Assembly (NCBI RefSeq): GCF_000368145.1
Contig: NZ_KB849287.1
Span: 363,272 to 427,271, forward strand
From: Acinetobacter guillouiae CIP 63.46
GTDB lineage: Bacteria; Pseudomonadota; Gammaproteobacteria; Pseudomonadales; Moraxellaceae
Direction: 5' to 3'
DNA: 64,000 bases
Of the stretch, positions 46,793 through 55,695 are shown piece by piece. The notes under the pieces were generated by a model, which worked only from the letters and a program-made list of their open reading frames with translations, searched no databases and was not told the DNA's origin. Position 1 is the stretch's first letter. Every line of letters starts with the position of its first letter. The translations under genes and the position numbers were made by a program.

Positions 46793-47659
46793 ATGGTGGA
46801 TGAAATGTTAAATCAAACAATGGGTGACTTATCGCTACTCAAAGGCTGGAACGCAACTTTACCCAATACTGAAGTCATGCCTGTACTATTTTTGGGACAT
46901 GGTTCACCCATGAATGCGATTCAAACCAATGATTTTACCCGTACTTGGAACAGCATTGGTGCAGAAATGGACGTACAGCCCACAGCAATTTTATGTATTT
47001 CCGCACATTGGCTTACCCAAGGTGGTACTGCCGTCACTGCAATGCAACAACCGAAAACCATTCATGATTTTGGTCGTTTTCCTCAAGCTTTGTTTGATGT
47101 GCAATATCCTGCTACTGGAAATAAAGCTTTGGTTGAGGCAACAACTGAAGCAATTCACAGTATAGAAATTCATCATGATCATAGTTGGGGATTAGATCAC
47201 GGAACATGGGGCGTGTTATGTCATGTATTCCCACAAGCCAATATTCCTGTTGTTCAATTGAGTGTCGACTATAGTCAAGGTGCCCAATATCATTATGACT
47301 TGGCTAAACAATTAGCGCAGTTACGTCGTAAAGGGGTATTGATTGTTGCCAGTGGTAATCTCGTACATAACCTAAGCAAAATTGCCTTTGATAAATTTGA
47401 TGATCATTATGGTTATGATTGGGCTTTAGAAGCTGATGCAAAGATGAAAAATTTCTTAGCCACGCATAACCATCAAGCTTTAATTGACTGGCAAAAGCAA
47501 GGTGCTGAGTTTTTATTGTCGATCCCCACACCTGATCACTATTATCCGATGTTATATGCCTTAGGCTTACAGGAAGAGAAAGATGAGTTACATATTTTTA
47601 ATGATCAAGCCGTTGCTGGTTCATTAACCATGACCTCATTTCGACTTGATCAACATTAA
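46793..47659 (+). CDS. Class III extradiol ring-cleavage dioxygenase, YgiD/DODA type
   Basis: A 288-residue member of the LigB-like family that includes YgiD (4,5-DOPA dioxygenase). Metal-binding His residues are in FLGHGSPMNAI, CISAHWLTQGG and HHDHSWGLDHGTWGVLCHVFP; VIASGNLVHNL is the conserved late motif. It opens catechol rings, with the physiological substrate unknown. The start could be 46793 or the Met four codons later (46805). A single gene. Confidence 0.87.
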   Translation: MVDEMLNQTMGDLSLLKGWNATLPNTEVMPVLFLGHGSPMNAIQTNDFTRTWNSIGAEMDVQPTAILCISAHWLTQGGTAVTAMQQPKTIHDFGRFPQALFDVQYPATGNKALVEATTEAIHSIEIHHDHSWGLDHGTWGVLCHVFPQANIPVVQLSVDYSQGAQYHYDLAKQLAQLRRKGVLIVASGNLVHNLSKIAFDKFDDHYGYDWALEADAKMKNFLATHNHQALIDWQKQGAEFLLSIPTPDHYYPMLYALGLQEEKDELHIFNDQAVAGSLTMTSFRLDQH

Positions 47660-47675
47660 TTTCAAATGTTAAGAA

Positions 47676-47709
47676 TATAAAAGTTGGGTCTAAGGATTCA
47701 ACTTTTATA
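47676..47709 (+). terminator. Candidate terminator after the dioxygenase
   Basis: TATAAAAGTTG (47676-47686) and CAACTTTTATA (47699-47709) form a perfect 11-bp stem. The T run after it is weak, so the call is tentative. Confidence 0.5.
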
Positions 47710-47842
47710 GTATTGATGAGATTGAGTTAGTCGTATTTATTCTCTCAAGATAGAACGCTTTTAAGATCATTGCGCAATTTTCAAATATTGAGGTCTTACT
47801 TCCTTACAGAGCAGTTTAGATATCACTGAATCCATATGAAAT

Positions 47843-48463
47843 TTAGAATAATGGCGAATTAATAAATTTATAGAAAAATGCTGTAGCTAATGATGGTTCT
47901 AACAGTAAAGGAAATAAGAAACCATAGATTGCACCAGCAATATGCGCGCGGTGGTCGATTAATGGCGAATGTCCTGAACGGATTGCATACAGGCTATAGC
48001 ATAAATAAATCGTGCCAAAAATAATCGCGGGCACAGGTAAAATATAGATATAAATCATGCCCCAAGGATTAAACAGAATCGCACTAAATAATACTGCATT
48101 AACGGCACCCGAAGCCCCTAAACTTCGGTATGAATTTAGGGTTCGATTATGCAAATAGCTGGGAATCGCAGCAATGATGATAGCGCTACAATAAAATAAG
48201 ACAAAGCCCATACCACTTAAGTAATCACGGAAAAACCATTCAACATTTCGCCCAAAGAAGTACAAGGTAAACATATTGAAAAATAAATGCATACCATCTT
48301 TATGGATAAAACCATGGGTTAAAAAGCGATCATATTGACCATGCTTAATCGCTGAAACATTGAAAATCAAACGATTCATTACATTGCGTTGCTGCCAAGC
48401 AATAAAAGAAATCGCAAGTGTGATTAAAATAATCAGAAGGGTATGGGTAAGACCAGTGATCAT
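47843..48463 (-). CDS. Rhomboid-family intramembrane serine protease
   Basis: A 206-residue protein with about six membrane helices. The rhomboid signature is complete: HLFFNMFTLYFFG (His/Asn of the second helix), the catalytic Ser in SLGASGAVNAVLF (about residue 118), and the catalytic His in RAHIAGAIYG. It cleaves membrane proteins within the bilayer; the substrate is unknown. A single gene. Confidence 0.9.
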   Translation of the reverse strand: MITGLTHTLLIILITLAISFIAWQQRNVMNRLIFNVSAIKHGQYDRFLTHGFIHKDGMHLFFNMFTLYFFGRNVEWFFRDYLSGMGFVLFYCSAIIIAAIPSYLHNRTLNSYRSLGASGAVNAVLFSAILFNPWGMIYIYILPVPAIIFGTIYLCYSLYAIRSGHSPLIDHRAHIAGAIYGFLFPLLLEPSLATAFFYKFINSPLF

Positions 48464-48546
48464 ATTGTTATAAATGACGTTGTTATCGTAATAGCAATAT
48501 AACCTATATCATTGTCAATCAATAGGCTATCGCAATATTCTGTTCA

Positions 48547-48987
48547 TTATCCTTCATTCAGTTGGCAGTTCACCATCCAGCGAATACCAAACTGATCGGT
48601 GAAAGCACCATATAAAGCACCCCAAAATGTAGGTTCTAGTGCCATTTCAATATGACCATTGGCAGAGAGTGCTGTAAATAATCGCTGAGCTTCATCCGCT
48701 TCGTGAGCTTCTAAGTTGATTGAAATATAATGGTTGGTGCCTTTGCTAAATGGCGCACTATTAGGTGCACAGAACTGCTCGCTGGTGTCTGAACCCATCA
48801 ATACAGTAAATTCATTAATCGGCAGAGAAACATGTAAAATATAGTTTTTCTCTTGGTCTGGCACTTGGACATCGGGCAGTTCGGAATAACGTTTTAAAAA
48901 TGAAAATTCACCGCCAAAAACAGATTTATAAAAATTAAAAGCAGCTTCCGTCTGACCTTCAAAGTTTAAATAGTGATTAAGTTGCAT
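48547..48987 (-). CDS. VOC-superfamily protein, PhnB-like
   Basis: A 146-residue protein of the glyoxalase/bleomycin fold in the PhnB/3-demethylubiquinone group. It begins MQLNHYLNFEGQTEAAFNFYKSVFGGEF and ends FWGALYGAFTDQFGIRWMVNCQ, with GLU/HIS-like metal sites weakly conserved. These proteins are usually of unknown substrate. A single gene. The terminator of the mscS unit lies just upstream. Confidence 0.85.
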   Translation of the reverse strand: MQLNHYLNFEGQTEAAFNFYKSVFGGEFSFLKRYSELPDVQVPDQEKNYILHVSLPINEFTVLMGSDTSEQFCAPNSAPFSKGTNHYISINLEAHEADEAQRLFTALSANGHIEMALEPTFWGALYGAFTDQFGIRWMVNCQLNEG

Positions 48988-49065
48988 TGTAATTGTCCAT
49001 TTTGTTGTTTTGAAGTGATTAATTTATCAGCTGATGGTTTAAAACTTGATGAATATTTTGTAATT

Positions 49066-49109
49066 GAAAACAAAAATCCCTCAATCATAAATGAGGGACT
49101 TTTGTTTTC
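49066..49109 (-). terminator. Long terminator downstream of the mscS unit
   Basis: GAAAACAAAAATCCCTCA (49066-49083) and TGAGGGACTTTTGTTTTC (49092-49109) pair over 18 positions with one mismatch around an eight-base loop. A/T-rich outer parts let it act on the minus strand. Confidence 0.85.
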
Positions 49110-49130
49110 TAGGTTATCGCTGTTGTCTGC

Positions 49131-50066
49131 TTAAAGCTGTTTATCTTGTTGTTGCTCTAATTTTAAATCCTGTTTATTGGCATAACCGTCTATATCTTCA
49201 TTTTGAAGAACTTCATTTGGGTTTGGACGATCTACAAAGCCAATTTTTGGTACAGGGATTTCAATCTGATTTTCCACAAAACGATTGCGGATTAACTCAT
49301 GAATCTCATCTTTGACTTGTAGATAGTTTGCTTGCATACACCACAGCGCAAATAAAATTTCAATGGAGGATTCTCCAAAGGCAGAAACAGTCACACGCGG
49401 TTTAGGATCTGCTAAAACCAACGGGTAATCGTTGGCGACATCAATTAAAACTTCACGGACTTTATTGATATTTTCATTGAAGTTAATTGCAACCGTAATC
49501 GACAATCGCCGTATCGGGAATTTTGATAGGTTATGTACGGGGGCGCGAATCAATTGCTCATTGGGGAGGCGCACATAGACATTGTCCATGGTCAAAAGCT
49601 TCACGGAAAGTAAATCAATCGAAATCACCTCACCTTCAATGGTATGTCCACGAATCAGAGTGATTTGAATGGTATCGCCAACTTCGAATGAACCTTCGCC
49701 AATTAAAAATAAGCCACTGATTAAATTTGATGCTGAAGTTTGTGAGGCAAAGCCTAATGCAACAGTTAAAATCCCTGCTGCGCCTAAAAATACGCTGAGT
49801 TTAAAGCCTGCTTCTTTTAAGCTGGCAATCACAAACAGTAAGAAAATAAAATAAAAAATACCTCTACGCCAAACCAAACGTTGGTGCGCATTAAAGCGCG
49901 CACCTATGGTGCGGATAAAGGTATTGGAAATGACGCGTGCCAGTACAAAACCCACAAAGCAGAGGATCAGAGCAACAGCAATTTCACTTAAGCGGTCGAC
50001 ATTTACATTGGTAAAGATGCCTTTTAGGCTATTGGCAATGTCTTTGGGAATATTGGATTCAGCCAT
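49131..50066 (-). CDS. Small-conductance mechanosensitive channel, MscS family
   Basis: A 311-residue inner-membrane channel that opens under membrane tension to release osmolytes. Hydrophobic helices lie at about 26-48 and 70-90. The pore helix reads FLGAAGILTVALGFASQTSASNLISGLF, the MscS hallmark. The beta domain has GDTIQI and VYVRLPNEQLIRAPVHNLSKFPIRR. The C-terminal tail is Gln/Lys-rich. It lies 14 bases after a 273-residue uncharacterised gene, so the two form an operon. Confidence 0.92.
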   Translation of the reverse strand: MAESNIPKDIANSLKGIFTNVNVDRLSEIAVALILCFVGFVLARVISNTFIRTIGARFNAHQRLVWRRGIFYFIFLLFVIASLKEAGFKLSVFLGAAGILTVALGFASQTSASNLISGLFLIGEGSFEVGDTIQITLIRGHTIEGEVISIDLLSVKLLTMDNVYVRLPNEQLIRAPVHNLSKFPIRRLSITVAINFNENINKVREVLIDVANDYPLVLADPKPRVTVSAFGESSIEILFALWCMQANYLQVKDEIHELIRNRFVENQIEIPVPKIGFVDRPNPNEVLQNEDIDGYANKQDLKLEQQQDKQL

Positions 50067-50080
50067 TTTTACCTCATCCC

Positions 50081-50902
50081 TTAGAAAAATGAATCAAACA
50101 TATTGAACAAAGCGCCACCTGGTGAGCGTGGCGGATGTACATAAATCACTTCGCCGGCCAAAGGTGGTGTACGATTTTCAATTCTTACACGGGCAGGGCG
50201 GTCATTGCCTTCATACACGACCTTGATTTGTGATGTCCATAAACGTCCTGTGCTTTCACTATAAAATAAAGGTAGCGCAGGAACAGGCACATTCATACGG
50301 TCAAATCGAAGCTGATGACTACTGACATTGTGGAAATCAATCGGTGTTACTGCACGAAAGGCACGTGGACGTAATAAATTTAATTCGGTACGACCATCGA
50401 CTGAGGTGGCATAACACATTTCGCCTGTGCGGTGATCAGGGCCAAACCATGTATCCTTAGGTAAAATTACAGGAATATCAAATAAGGGTTCTTTTTGGGC
50501 TTGCACAAAACCTGAAATCCACAGTGGTGTACTGATATAGAGTGTGCCGCGTTGACCTGCTGGAATATAAATTGGATCGACAGGACGAATCACCACAGAG
50601 CGATCGGCTAAACGGGGCATGAGTTGAAATGCTTTATGGGTCTCTCGAAACATATAGCGTTCAACATGTACAGGTTCAGGAAAACCAAAGTTTACATCAT
50701 GAATTTTATGCCATTGCTGTTCATAGTCATATTGGAATTTTGGACGATAATATTCCAAGCGCCATTCTTGTAAACCACGAGTAATGCGCATCATCATAGA
50801 ACCAAATTGCCATGCTTTGGATTGGTTCAATTCAAACAGTTGTTCTCCCCACCACTTTAAATCAGGGAGTTCTGGTTCCAGATGTTCTTTCTTCTTAGAC
50901 AA
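50081..50902 (-). CDS. Uncharacterised protein co-transcribed with mscS (possibly DUF432)
   Basis: A 273-residue soluble protein without signal peptide or membrane helix. Aromatic and Pro-rich, it shows WWGEQLFELNQSKAWQFG near the start, then PVDPIYIPAGQRGTLYISTPLW and GRLWTSQIKVVYEGNDRPARVRIENR, suggesting a beta-rich fold. An in-frame stop lies three codons upstream, so the TTG at 50902 (GGGA about nine bases before it) is the first possible start. It precedes mscS by 14 bases. DUF432 is my best guess from memory, and I am not certain. Confidence 0.6.
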   Translation of the reverse strand: MSKKKEHLEPELPDLKWWGEQLFELNQSKAWQFGSMMMRITRGLQEWRLEYYRPKFQYDYEQQWHKIHDVNFGFPEPVHVERYMFRETHKAFQLMPRLADRSVVIRPVDPIYIPAGQRGTLYISTPLWISGFVQAQKEPLFDIPVILPKDTWFGPDHRTGEMCYATSVDGRTELNLLRPRAFRAVTPIDFHNVSSHQLRFDRMNVPVPALPLFYSESTGRLWTSQIKVVYEGNDRPARVRIENRTPPLAGEVIYVHPPRSPGGALFNMFDSFF

Positions 50903-51013
50903 AAGTGTTTATCCCATTCATAAAATCATCATCAAATCTTTAACAAACAGACTTCACGCTGTCATGAGCATAGAGTACACTCAAAGCAATTTAAATCATT
51001 AATATAAGTTGTA

Positions 51014-52501
51014 ATGCAAGTTCTCAAACAATTACAAATACCATATAGTTTTGCAAAACGGCATGGAGTGCTGTTGCGTTATGAAGGTGATCAAGTTTTT
51101 ATTGTTCGCCGTCAGGATACCGCACAAATTGCGATTCAGGAAGCCCGTCGCTATCTCGGTCGTACAGCACAACATCAATTATGTAATGAAACTGAGTTTA
51201 ATCATATGCTCAGTTCAAGCTATGCTGGTGAAACGGGCGAATCGCAACAGGTTGCAGCTGGTCTTGAAGATCACCCTGATCTATTGAGTCTGGCCGATCA
51301 GATTCCTGAAACTGAAGATCTGATGGATCAGGAAGATGATGCACCAATCGTGCGACTCATCAATGCTTTATTATCTGAAGCGATTCGAGTCGGGGCTTCT
51401 GATATTCATATTGAAGCTTTTGAAAAGAAATTATCTGTTCGCTTGCGGGTAGATGGGCAATTGCGTGAAATCGTACAGCCTCGTCGTGAACTTGCGCCAT
51501 TGTTGGTATCGCGTATTAAAGTCATGGCAAAGCTCGATATTGCAGAAAAACGTATTCCACAAGATGGTCGTATTTCTTTACGTCTTGCAGGACGTGAGGT
51601 GGATGTCCGTGTTTCGACCTTGCCATCGTCGCATGGTGAACGTGTCGTTATGCGTTTGTTGGATAAACAAGCGGGTCGACTCAACATGACCCATTTGGGT
51701 TTAATGAAGCCTGACTATGAGCGTTTAACGCAATTGGTTCATCGTCCACATGGCATTATTTTAGTCACTGGCCCTACAGGTTCGGGTAAAACGACGACTT
51801 TGTATGCCGCGCTTTCTGATTTGAATGATGGTTCTAAAAATATCCTCACTGCTGAAGATCCGATTGAGTATCAACTTGAAGGGATTGGGCAGACTCAAGT
51901 GAATACCAAAGTGGATATGACCTTTGCCCGTGCGTTAAAAGCCATGCTGCGTCAAGATCCAGATGTGGTGATGGTGGGTGAGATTCGTGATTTGGAAACG
52001 GCTGAAATCGCAGTTCAAGCTTCTTTAACAGGTCACTTGGTTTTGTCTACACTACATACCAATACTGCAATTGGTGCTGTGACCCGTTTAAAAGATATGG
52101 GGATTGAACCCTTCTTATTATCCAGTTCATTGATTGGGGTGATTGCCCAGCGTTTAGTTCGGACATTGTGTTCTCATTGTCATACGTGGCGTGAAGCAGA
52201 TGATTTCGAAAAAGATGTGTTTAAACCTGTGAGTTTAGAATCGAATTTAAAACTGCCTGTGCCGAATGGTTGTGATTTTTGTTCCCATACGGGCTTTACA
52301 GGACGTACTGCGATTTATGAAATTGTACCGATTGATGAGCAGATGCGCCGTTTGATTCATGGCAATGCAGCAGAGTATGAACTTGAAGAATATGCCCGTA
52401 AAGATGCAGGTTCAATTCGAGATGATGGTTTACGTAAAGTATTGGCGGGTAAAACCACAATGGAAGAGGTTTTACGTGTCACCAATGAAGCGGCTGAATG
52501 A
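51014..52501 (+). CDS. gspE: Type II secretion ATPase GspE
   Basis: The cytoplasmic ATPase that powers the type II secretion pseudopilus. A 495-residue protein with an N-terminal GspE-N-like region, Walker A GPTGSGKTTTLYAAL (about 253-267), the Asp box and LRQDPDVVMVGEIRDLETAEIAVQASLTGHLV Walker B and His box. The metal-binding cysteines CSHC and CDFC form the CxxC-CxxC knuckle that separates GspE from many PilB proteins. No other gsp gene is nearby; in Acinetobacter the secretion genes are scattered. A long hairpin follows. Confidence 0.92.
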   Translation: MQVLKQLQIPYSFAKRHGVLLRYEGDQVFIVRRQDTAQIAIQEARRYLGRTAQHQLCNETEFNHMLSSSYAGETGESQQVAAGLEDHPDLLSLADQIPETEDLMDQEDDAPIVRLINALLSEAIRVGASDIHIEAFEKKLSVRLRVDGQLREIVQPRRELAPLLVSRIKVMAKLDIAEKRIPQDGRISLRLAGREVDVRVSTLPSSHGERVVMRLLDKQAGRLNMTHLGLMKPDYERLTQLVHRPHGIILVTGPTGSGKTTTLYAALSDLNDGSKNILTAEDPIEYQLEGIGQTQVNTKVDMTFARALKAMLRQDPDVVMVGEIRDLETAEIAVQASLTGHLVLSTLHTNTAIGAVTRLKDMGIEPFLLSSSLIGVIAQRLVRTLCSHCHTWREADDFEKDVFKPVSLESNLKLPVPNGCDFCSHTGFTGRTAIYEIVPIDEQMRRLIHGNAAEYELEEYARKDAGSIRDDGLRKVLAGKTTMEEVLRVTNEAAE

Positions 52502-52511
52502 TGATCTTTTT

Positions 52512-52550
52512 AAGTGAAAAGATGTGCTAGTTAAACACATCTTTTCACTT
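52512..52550. terminator. Hairpin between gspE and the orphan gene
   Basis: AAGTGAAAAGATGTG (52512-52526) and CACATCTTTTCACTT (52536-52550) form a perfect 15-bp stem with a nine-base loop. The T run is short, but the position between convergent genes fits a bidirectional terminator. Confidence 0.75.
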
Positions 52551-52567
52551 TTGATATATGGAATAGT

Positions 52568-53665
52568 TTATTTGTCTAAAATATCTTTTATTTCTTTGGT
52601 CAATCTTTCATGAAAATCTTCCAATGTCATTTTTTTAAAAAAACGATGCCTTTGAATATATGGCAGAGCTTCATCAACTAATTGATCATATAAAGGATCA
52701 TTCATATATTTCGCAAACACCAAACGAGAAATAACCCCTAAACCCGTAATATATTGCTTTTCATCACCATGATTTACCCACTGATTTAAAGTATTTAAAT
52801 CTTTATGCTTTTCTGCATCATAAATTAAGAAATCATAAACCTGTTGAAGGACAAATTGTAATTGACTAGGATCATCAAAATGACTGGCTTCACCTTCAAT
52901 ACCATGAATATTTGGTAAATATTGTAAAGTGTAATCATTTATATAATGGTCTCTTTTTAAATGAAAATTAACACCTGTTTTTAATTGAATATAATCTATA
53001 AGTGCTACTTTCGTATATGCAAGCCTATTTCCGTTTGTTGGAGTTAAAATAGCAATATCCTGATATAACTCAGACGATATATCTCTATAAAAACCTATTA
53101 CTAATTCGTTAAAAACATTACTTTTCTTTATTTTTATAAAATGCAATGCATCTTGATTTGCTTTCAACCATTCTTCCGAAAATACAATTAGTTTATCATT
53201 ACTGGCTGGAACAGCTTTAAATTGCAATAACTGTTCTTTTGTTACGGCTTGTACTGCCCCCAACATTTCCTCAATACTTTCTTGATCAGGAAAAATAACA
53301 TCCTGACTAAAAAACACATAATGTTTTGCATCAAAAGCAACGAGCTTATGTTTACGTAATGTTTCGACTAATATTTTATAAAGATATTTACTCTTTTCTT
53401 GTAAATGTTCAATCACAAAAACATTTGATGAAAAATTAAAGAAACCTTGTACTTTAGTAAAAAATTGGATTATTTCTTCATCAAAATTCTCAGCAAGTAC
53501 AGGGCTTGTGACAATTTGTTCAACATCTAACAACCAGCTTTTTAAGTTTTCAGTGAAACCTAAACCTTGAGGATTGGTTGCAAAAAATTCAGCTTGTTCT
53601 AATGTGGAAATTGTTTTTTGCGGATGATGTTGAGTTGCATCCCATATATAAAATAATGCTGCCAT
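52568..53665 (-). CDS. Orphan 365-residue protein, AT-rich gene, unknown
   Basis: A soluble 365-residue protein with no signal peptide, membrane helix or catalytic motif that I recognise. It starts MAALFYIWDATQHHPQKTISTLEQAEFF. Aromatic, Lys- and Asp-rich, it has an acidic LxxxxDQLVDEALPYIQRHRFF segment near the end. The gene looks AT-richer than its neighbours and is a single unit bracketed by hairpins at 52512-52550 and 53759-53788. An effector-immunity or other accessory role is possible but unsupported. The upstream gap is about 130 bases. Confidence 0.7.
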   Translation of the reverse strand: MAALFYIWDATQHHPQKTISTLEQAEFFATNPQGLGFTENLKSWLLDVEQIVTSPVLAENFDEEIIQFFTKVQGFFNFSSNVFVIEHLQEKSKYLYKILVETLRKHKLVAFDAKHYVFFSQDVIFPDQESIEEMLGAVQAVTKEQLLQFKAVPASNDKLIVFSEEWLKANQDALHFIKIKKSNVFNELVIGFYRDISSELYQDIAILTPTNGNRLAYTKVALIDYIQLKTGVNFHLKRDHYINDYTLQYLPNIHGIEGEASHFDDPSQLQFVLQQVYDFLIYDAEKHKDLNTLNQWVNHGDEKQYITGLGVISRLVFAKYMNDPLYDQLVDEALPYIQRHRFFKKMTLEDFHERLTKEIKDILDK

Positions 53666-53758
53666 TCTTATAAGCTCGGTTGTAATTATTTGACTAATAT
53701 AGTGTATCTTTTTTACTCTAAAAAATATTTTTTATAAATTTATTCGAGATTTAAGCAT

Positions 53759-53788
53759 CTACCTCAAAACATACTTGATTTGAGGTAG
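53759..53788. repeat. Inverted repeat between ohr and the orphan gene
   Basis: CTACCTCAAA (53759-53768) and TTTGAGGTAG (53779-53788) form a perfect 10-bp stem 10 bases after the ohr stop. No T run follows on the minus strand, so whether it terminates ohr transcription is unclear. Confidence 0.55.
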
Positions 53789-53798
53789 AAACAATAAA

Positions 53799-54224
53799 TT
53801 AAACAATCACATTTAACGTAACATCAATATTGCCACGAGTCGCATTTGAATATGGGCAAACGATATGTGCAGCATCTACTAATTTCTGTGCTTCTTCTTG
53901 CTCTAAACCTTCTAAATGAATATTTAAAGTCACTTGAATACCAAAACCAGTGGCGATTGGACCAATACCAACATCACCTTCGATAAAAACATCAGGGGTA
54001 ATTTTTAAATGATCACGATTAGCAACAAACTTCATCGCACCAAGGAAGCAAGCAGAATAACCTGCTGCAAAAAGTTGTTCTGGATTGGTACCACCACCAG
54101 CACCACCCATTTCTTTAGGCACTGCTAATTTAACATCTAAAATTCCGTCTGATGATGTTGCACGACCATCACGACCGCCAGTTGCTTTTGCATGTGCTGT
54201 ATAAACTACTTTTTCTAAAGACAT
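53799..54224 (-). CDS. ohr: Organic hydroperoxide resistance protein Ohr
   Basis: Ohr is a thiol peroxidase of the OsmC fold that detoxifies organic and fatty-acid hydroperoxides. The two redox cysteines are in AAGYSACFLGAMKFV and AHIVCPYSNATRGNIDV. The length of 141 residues is normal. It lies downstream of an OhrR-type MarR repressor on the same strand, with a 20-bp palindrome just upstream of its start, the standard ohr/ohrR arrangement. Confidence 0.94.
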   Translation of the reverse strand: MSLEKVVYTAHAKATGGRDGRATSSDGILDVKLAVPKEMGGAGGGTNPEQLFAAGYSACFLGAMKFVANRDHLKITPDVFIEGDVGIGPIATGFGIQVTLNIHLEGLEQEEAQKLVDAAHIVCPYSNATRGNIDVTLNVIV

Positions 54225-54254
54225 CGGAAATCATCCATTTTTGATTGCGTTCAA

Positions 54255-54274
54255 TTATATCGTATACGATATAA
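54255..54274. promoter_or_regulatory. Perfect 20-bp palindrome upstream of ohr: OhrR operator candidate
   Basis: A perfect palindrome centred on CGTATACG, with arms TTATAT and ATATAA. It lies 30 bases before the ohr start and 40 bases after ohrR. AT-rich palindromes in this position are typical of MarR-family OhrR operators. Confidence 0.75.
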
Positions 54275-54313
54275 ATATTTAAACAAGTAGCGTTTGTGTA
54301 AAATTTGATAACT

Positions 54314-54751
54314 TTATTTTGAAATGTTTTCTCGTAAGTTTGAAAGAAGATCTTTCAATTGAGTAATGCTGTCTAAATCACAGGCACTGGCTTGAGCAAC
54401 TTGTAACGGAATATCCACGGCTTTTAATTTTAGTGCATGACCCTCGGCAGTAAGGCTGATAATCACTTGGCGCTCATCTTTCGTAGAACGTTCGCGGTTA
54501 ACAATACCATTACTTTGTAATTTTTTGAGTAAGGGGGTCAGGGTAGATGACTCTAAAAAGAGTTTTTCACCTATTTCAGACACAGTTAGGCCATCTTTTT
54601 CCCAAAGGACTAACATAACTAAATACTGTGGATAGGTCAGTCCTAGTGGTGTGAGTAATTTACGATAAAGTTGATTTAATGCTAAGTTTGTAGAGTAAAC
54701 AAGAAAGCAGAGTTGATGATCAAGATTTAAATTTGAATAGTCTTGTTGCAT
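54314..54751 (-). CDS. ohrR: MarR-family regulator OhrR
   Basis: A 145-residue MarR-type winged-helix repressor. LDHQLCFLVYSTNLALNQLYRKLL places the peroxide-sensing Cys at about residue 15, as in OhrR. The helix-turn-helix is LTVSEIGEKLFLESSTLTPLLKKL and the wing is RSTKDERQVIISLT. Oxidation of the Cys releases DNA and switches on ohr. It lies upstream of ohr on the same strand, 89 bases apart. Confidence 0.92.
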   Translation of the reverse strand: MQQDYSNLNLDHQLCFLVYSTNLALNQLYRKLLTPLGLTYPQYLVMLVLWEKDGLTVSEIGEKLFLESSTLTPLLKKLQSNGIVNRERSTKDERQVIISLTAEGHALKLKAVDIPLQVAQASACDLDSITQLKDLLSNLRENISK

Positions 54752-54838
54752 GCTTGTCTCGTGAAGATATTACGCCTCACAAGTATAACGTTGTTTTGTC
54801 TCGTTCAGGAAATAAAAGTCATTAATGGCAATACAGGC

Positions 54839-55663
54839 TTAGAATGACATCAATTTGCGATGTTGCATTAAAGGCATTGATTCACGAATTGAGCGCTGCT
54901 CATTTAAATCAAAAGGAACCGTCATCAATTGCGCGCCTTCTGCATCTGTAATCGCTAAAATCTGCCCACGACTATTGGTTGCGCCAGCATGTCCCCAGGT
55001 TTGACGTTTTTCACCATGCCAACCTTGTTGTGCTGCACCTAAAACATGACATTGGCTGTCCATCGCACGTGCTTGAAGTAATAACTGCCAATGCATTTGA
55101 CCTGTGGTATAGGTAAATGCAGCTGGTGCAGTCAAAATATTTGCACCTTGCGCTCTCAAGGTGAGTGCAAGTTCTGGAAAGCGTAAGTCGTAGCAAACCA
55201 TCAAACCGATTTGTCCAAAAGGTGTTTTTGCGACAACAACATCACTGCCTGGTTCAAAAAACTGAGATTCTTGATACCCACCAACAGCATCACCCACTTG
55301 TACATCAAACAAGTGGATTTTGTCATAACGTGCTTCAGTACCTTCTGGACTGATACATAGGCTGACAGTACGAACTCGACCGTCAGCAATAATTGAACCA
55401 TCTGGACGGAAAGGGCAAGGTAAAGTCCCTGCAACAATCCATATTTGATAATGGTGTGCTAAGTTTTCTAAACGCTTTTGAATTTCTTCAAAACGTGCAG
55501 CAGTTTCCCGTTGTTTACCTGCGGCAAAGCAGACAAAATTTTCAGGAAACACAATCAAAGATGCGCCATCAGCTTTACTTTGTTGTATCAACGACTCAAT
55601 CACACTGAAGTTTGCTTCAATGTCATTTTGAGAGTTCATTTGAACAACGGAAAGTAAAGTCAT
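54839..55663 (-). CDS. Carbon-nitrogen hydrolase (nitrilase family amidase)
   Basis: A 274-residue single-domain nitrilase-superfamily enzyme. The catalytic triad is Glu in FPENFV, Lys in RYDKIHLFD and Cys in GLMVCYDLRFPELA. Close relatives include omega-amidase and Nit1/YafV-type deaminated glutathione amidase. Cytoplasmic. It lies 33 bases downstream-wise from the STAS gene on the same strand, but there is no obvious functional link. Confidence 0.9.
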   Translation of the reverse strand: MTLLSVVQMNSQNDIEANFSVIESLIQQSKADGASLIVFPENFVCFAAGKQRETAARFEEIQKRLENLAHHYQIWIVAGTLPCPFRPDGSIIADGRVRTVSLCISPEGTEARYDKIHLFDVQVGDAVGGYQESQFFEPGSDVVVAKTPFGQIGLMVCYDLRFPELALTLRAQGANILTAPAAFTYTTGQMHWQLLLQARAMDSQCHVLGAAQQGWHGEKRQTWGHAGATNSRGQILAITDAEGAQLMTVPFDLNEQRSIRESMPLMQHRKLMSF

Positions 55664-55695
55664 GGGCTATCCCTGATAAAGCAATTTTGAAATTA

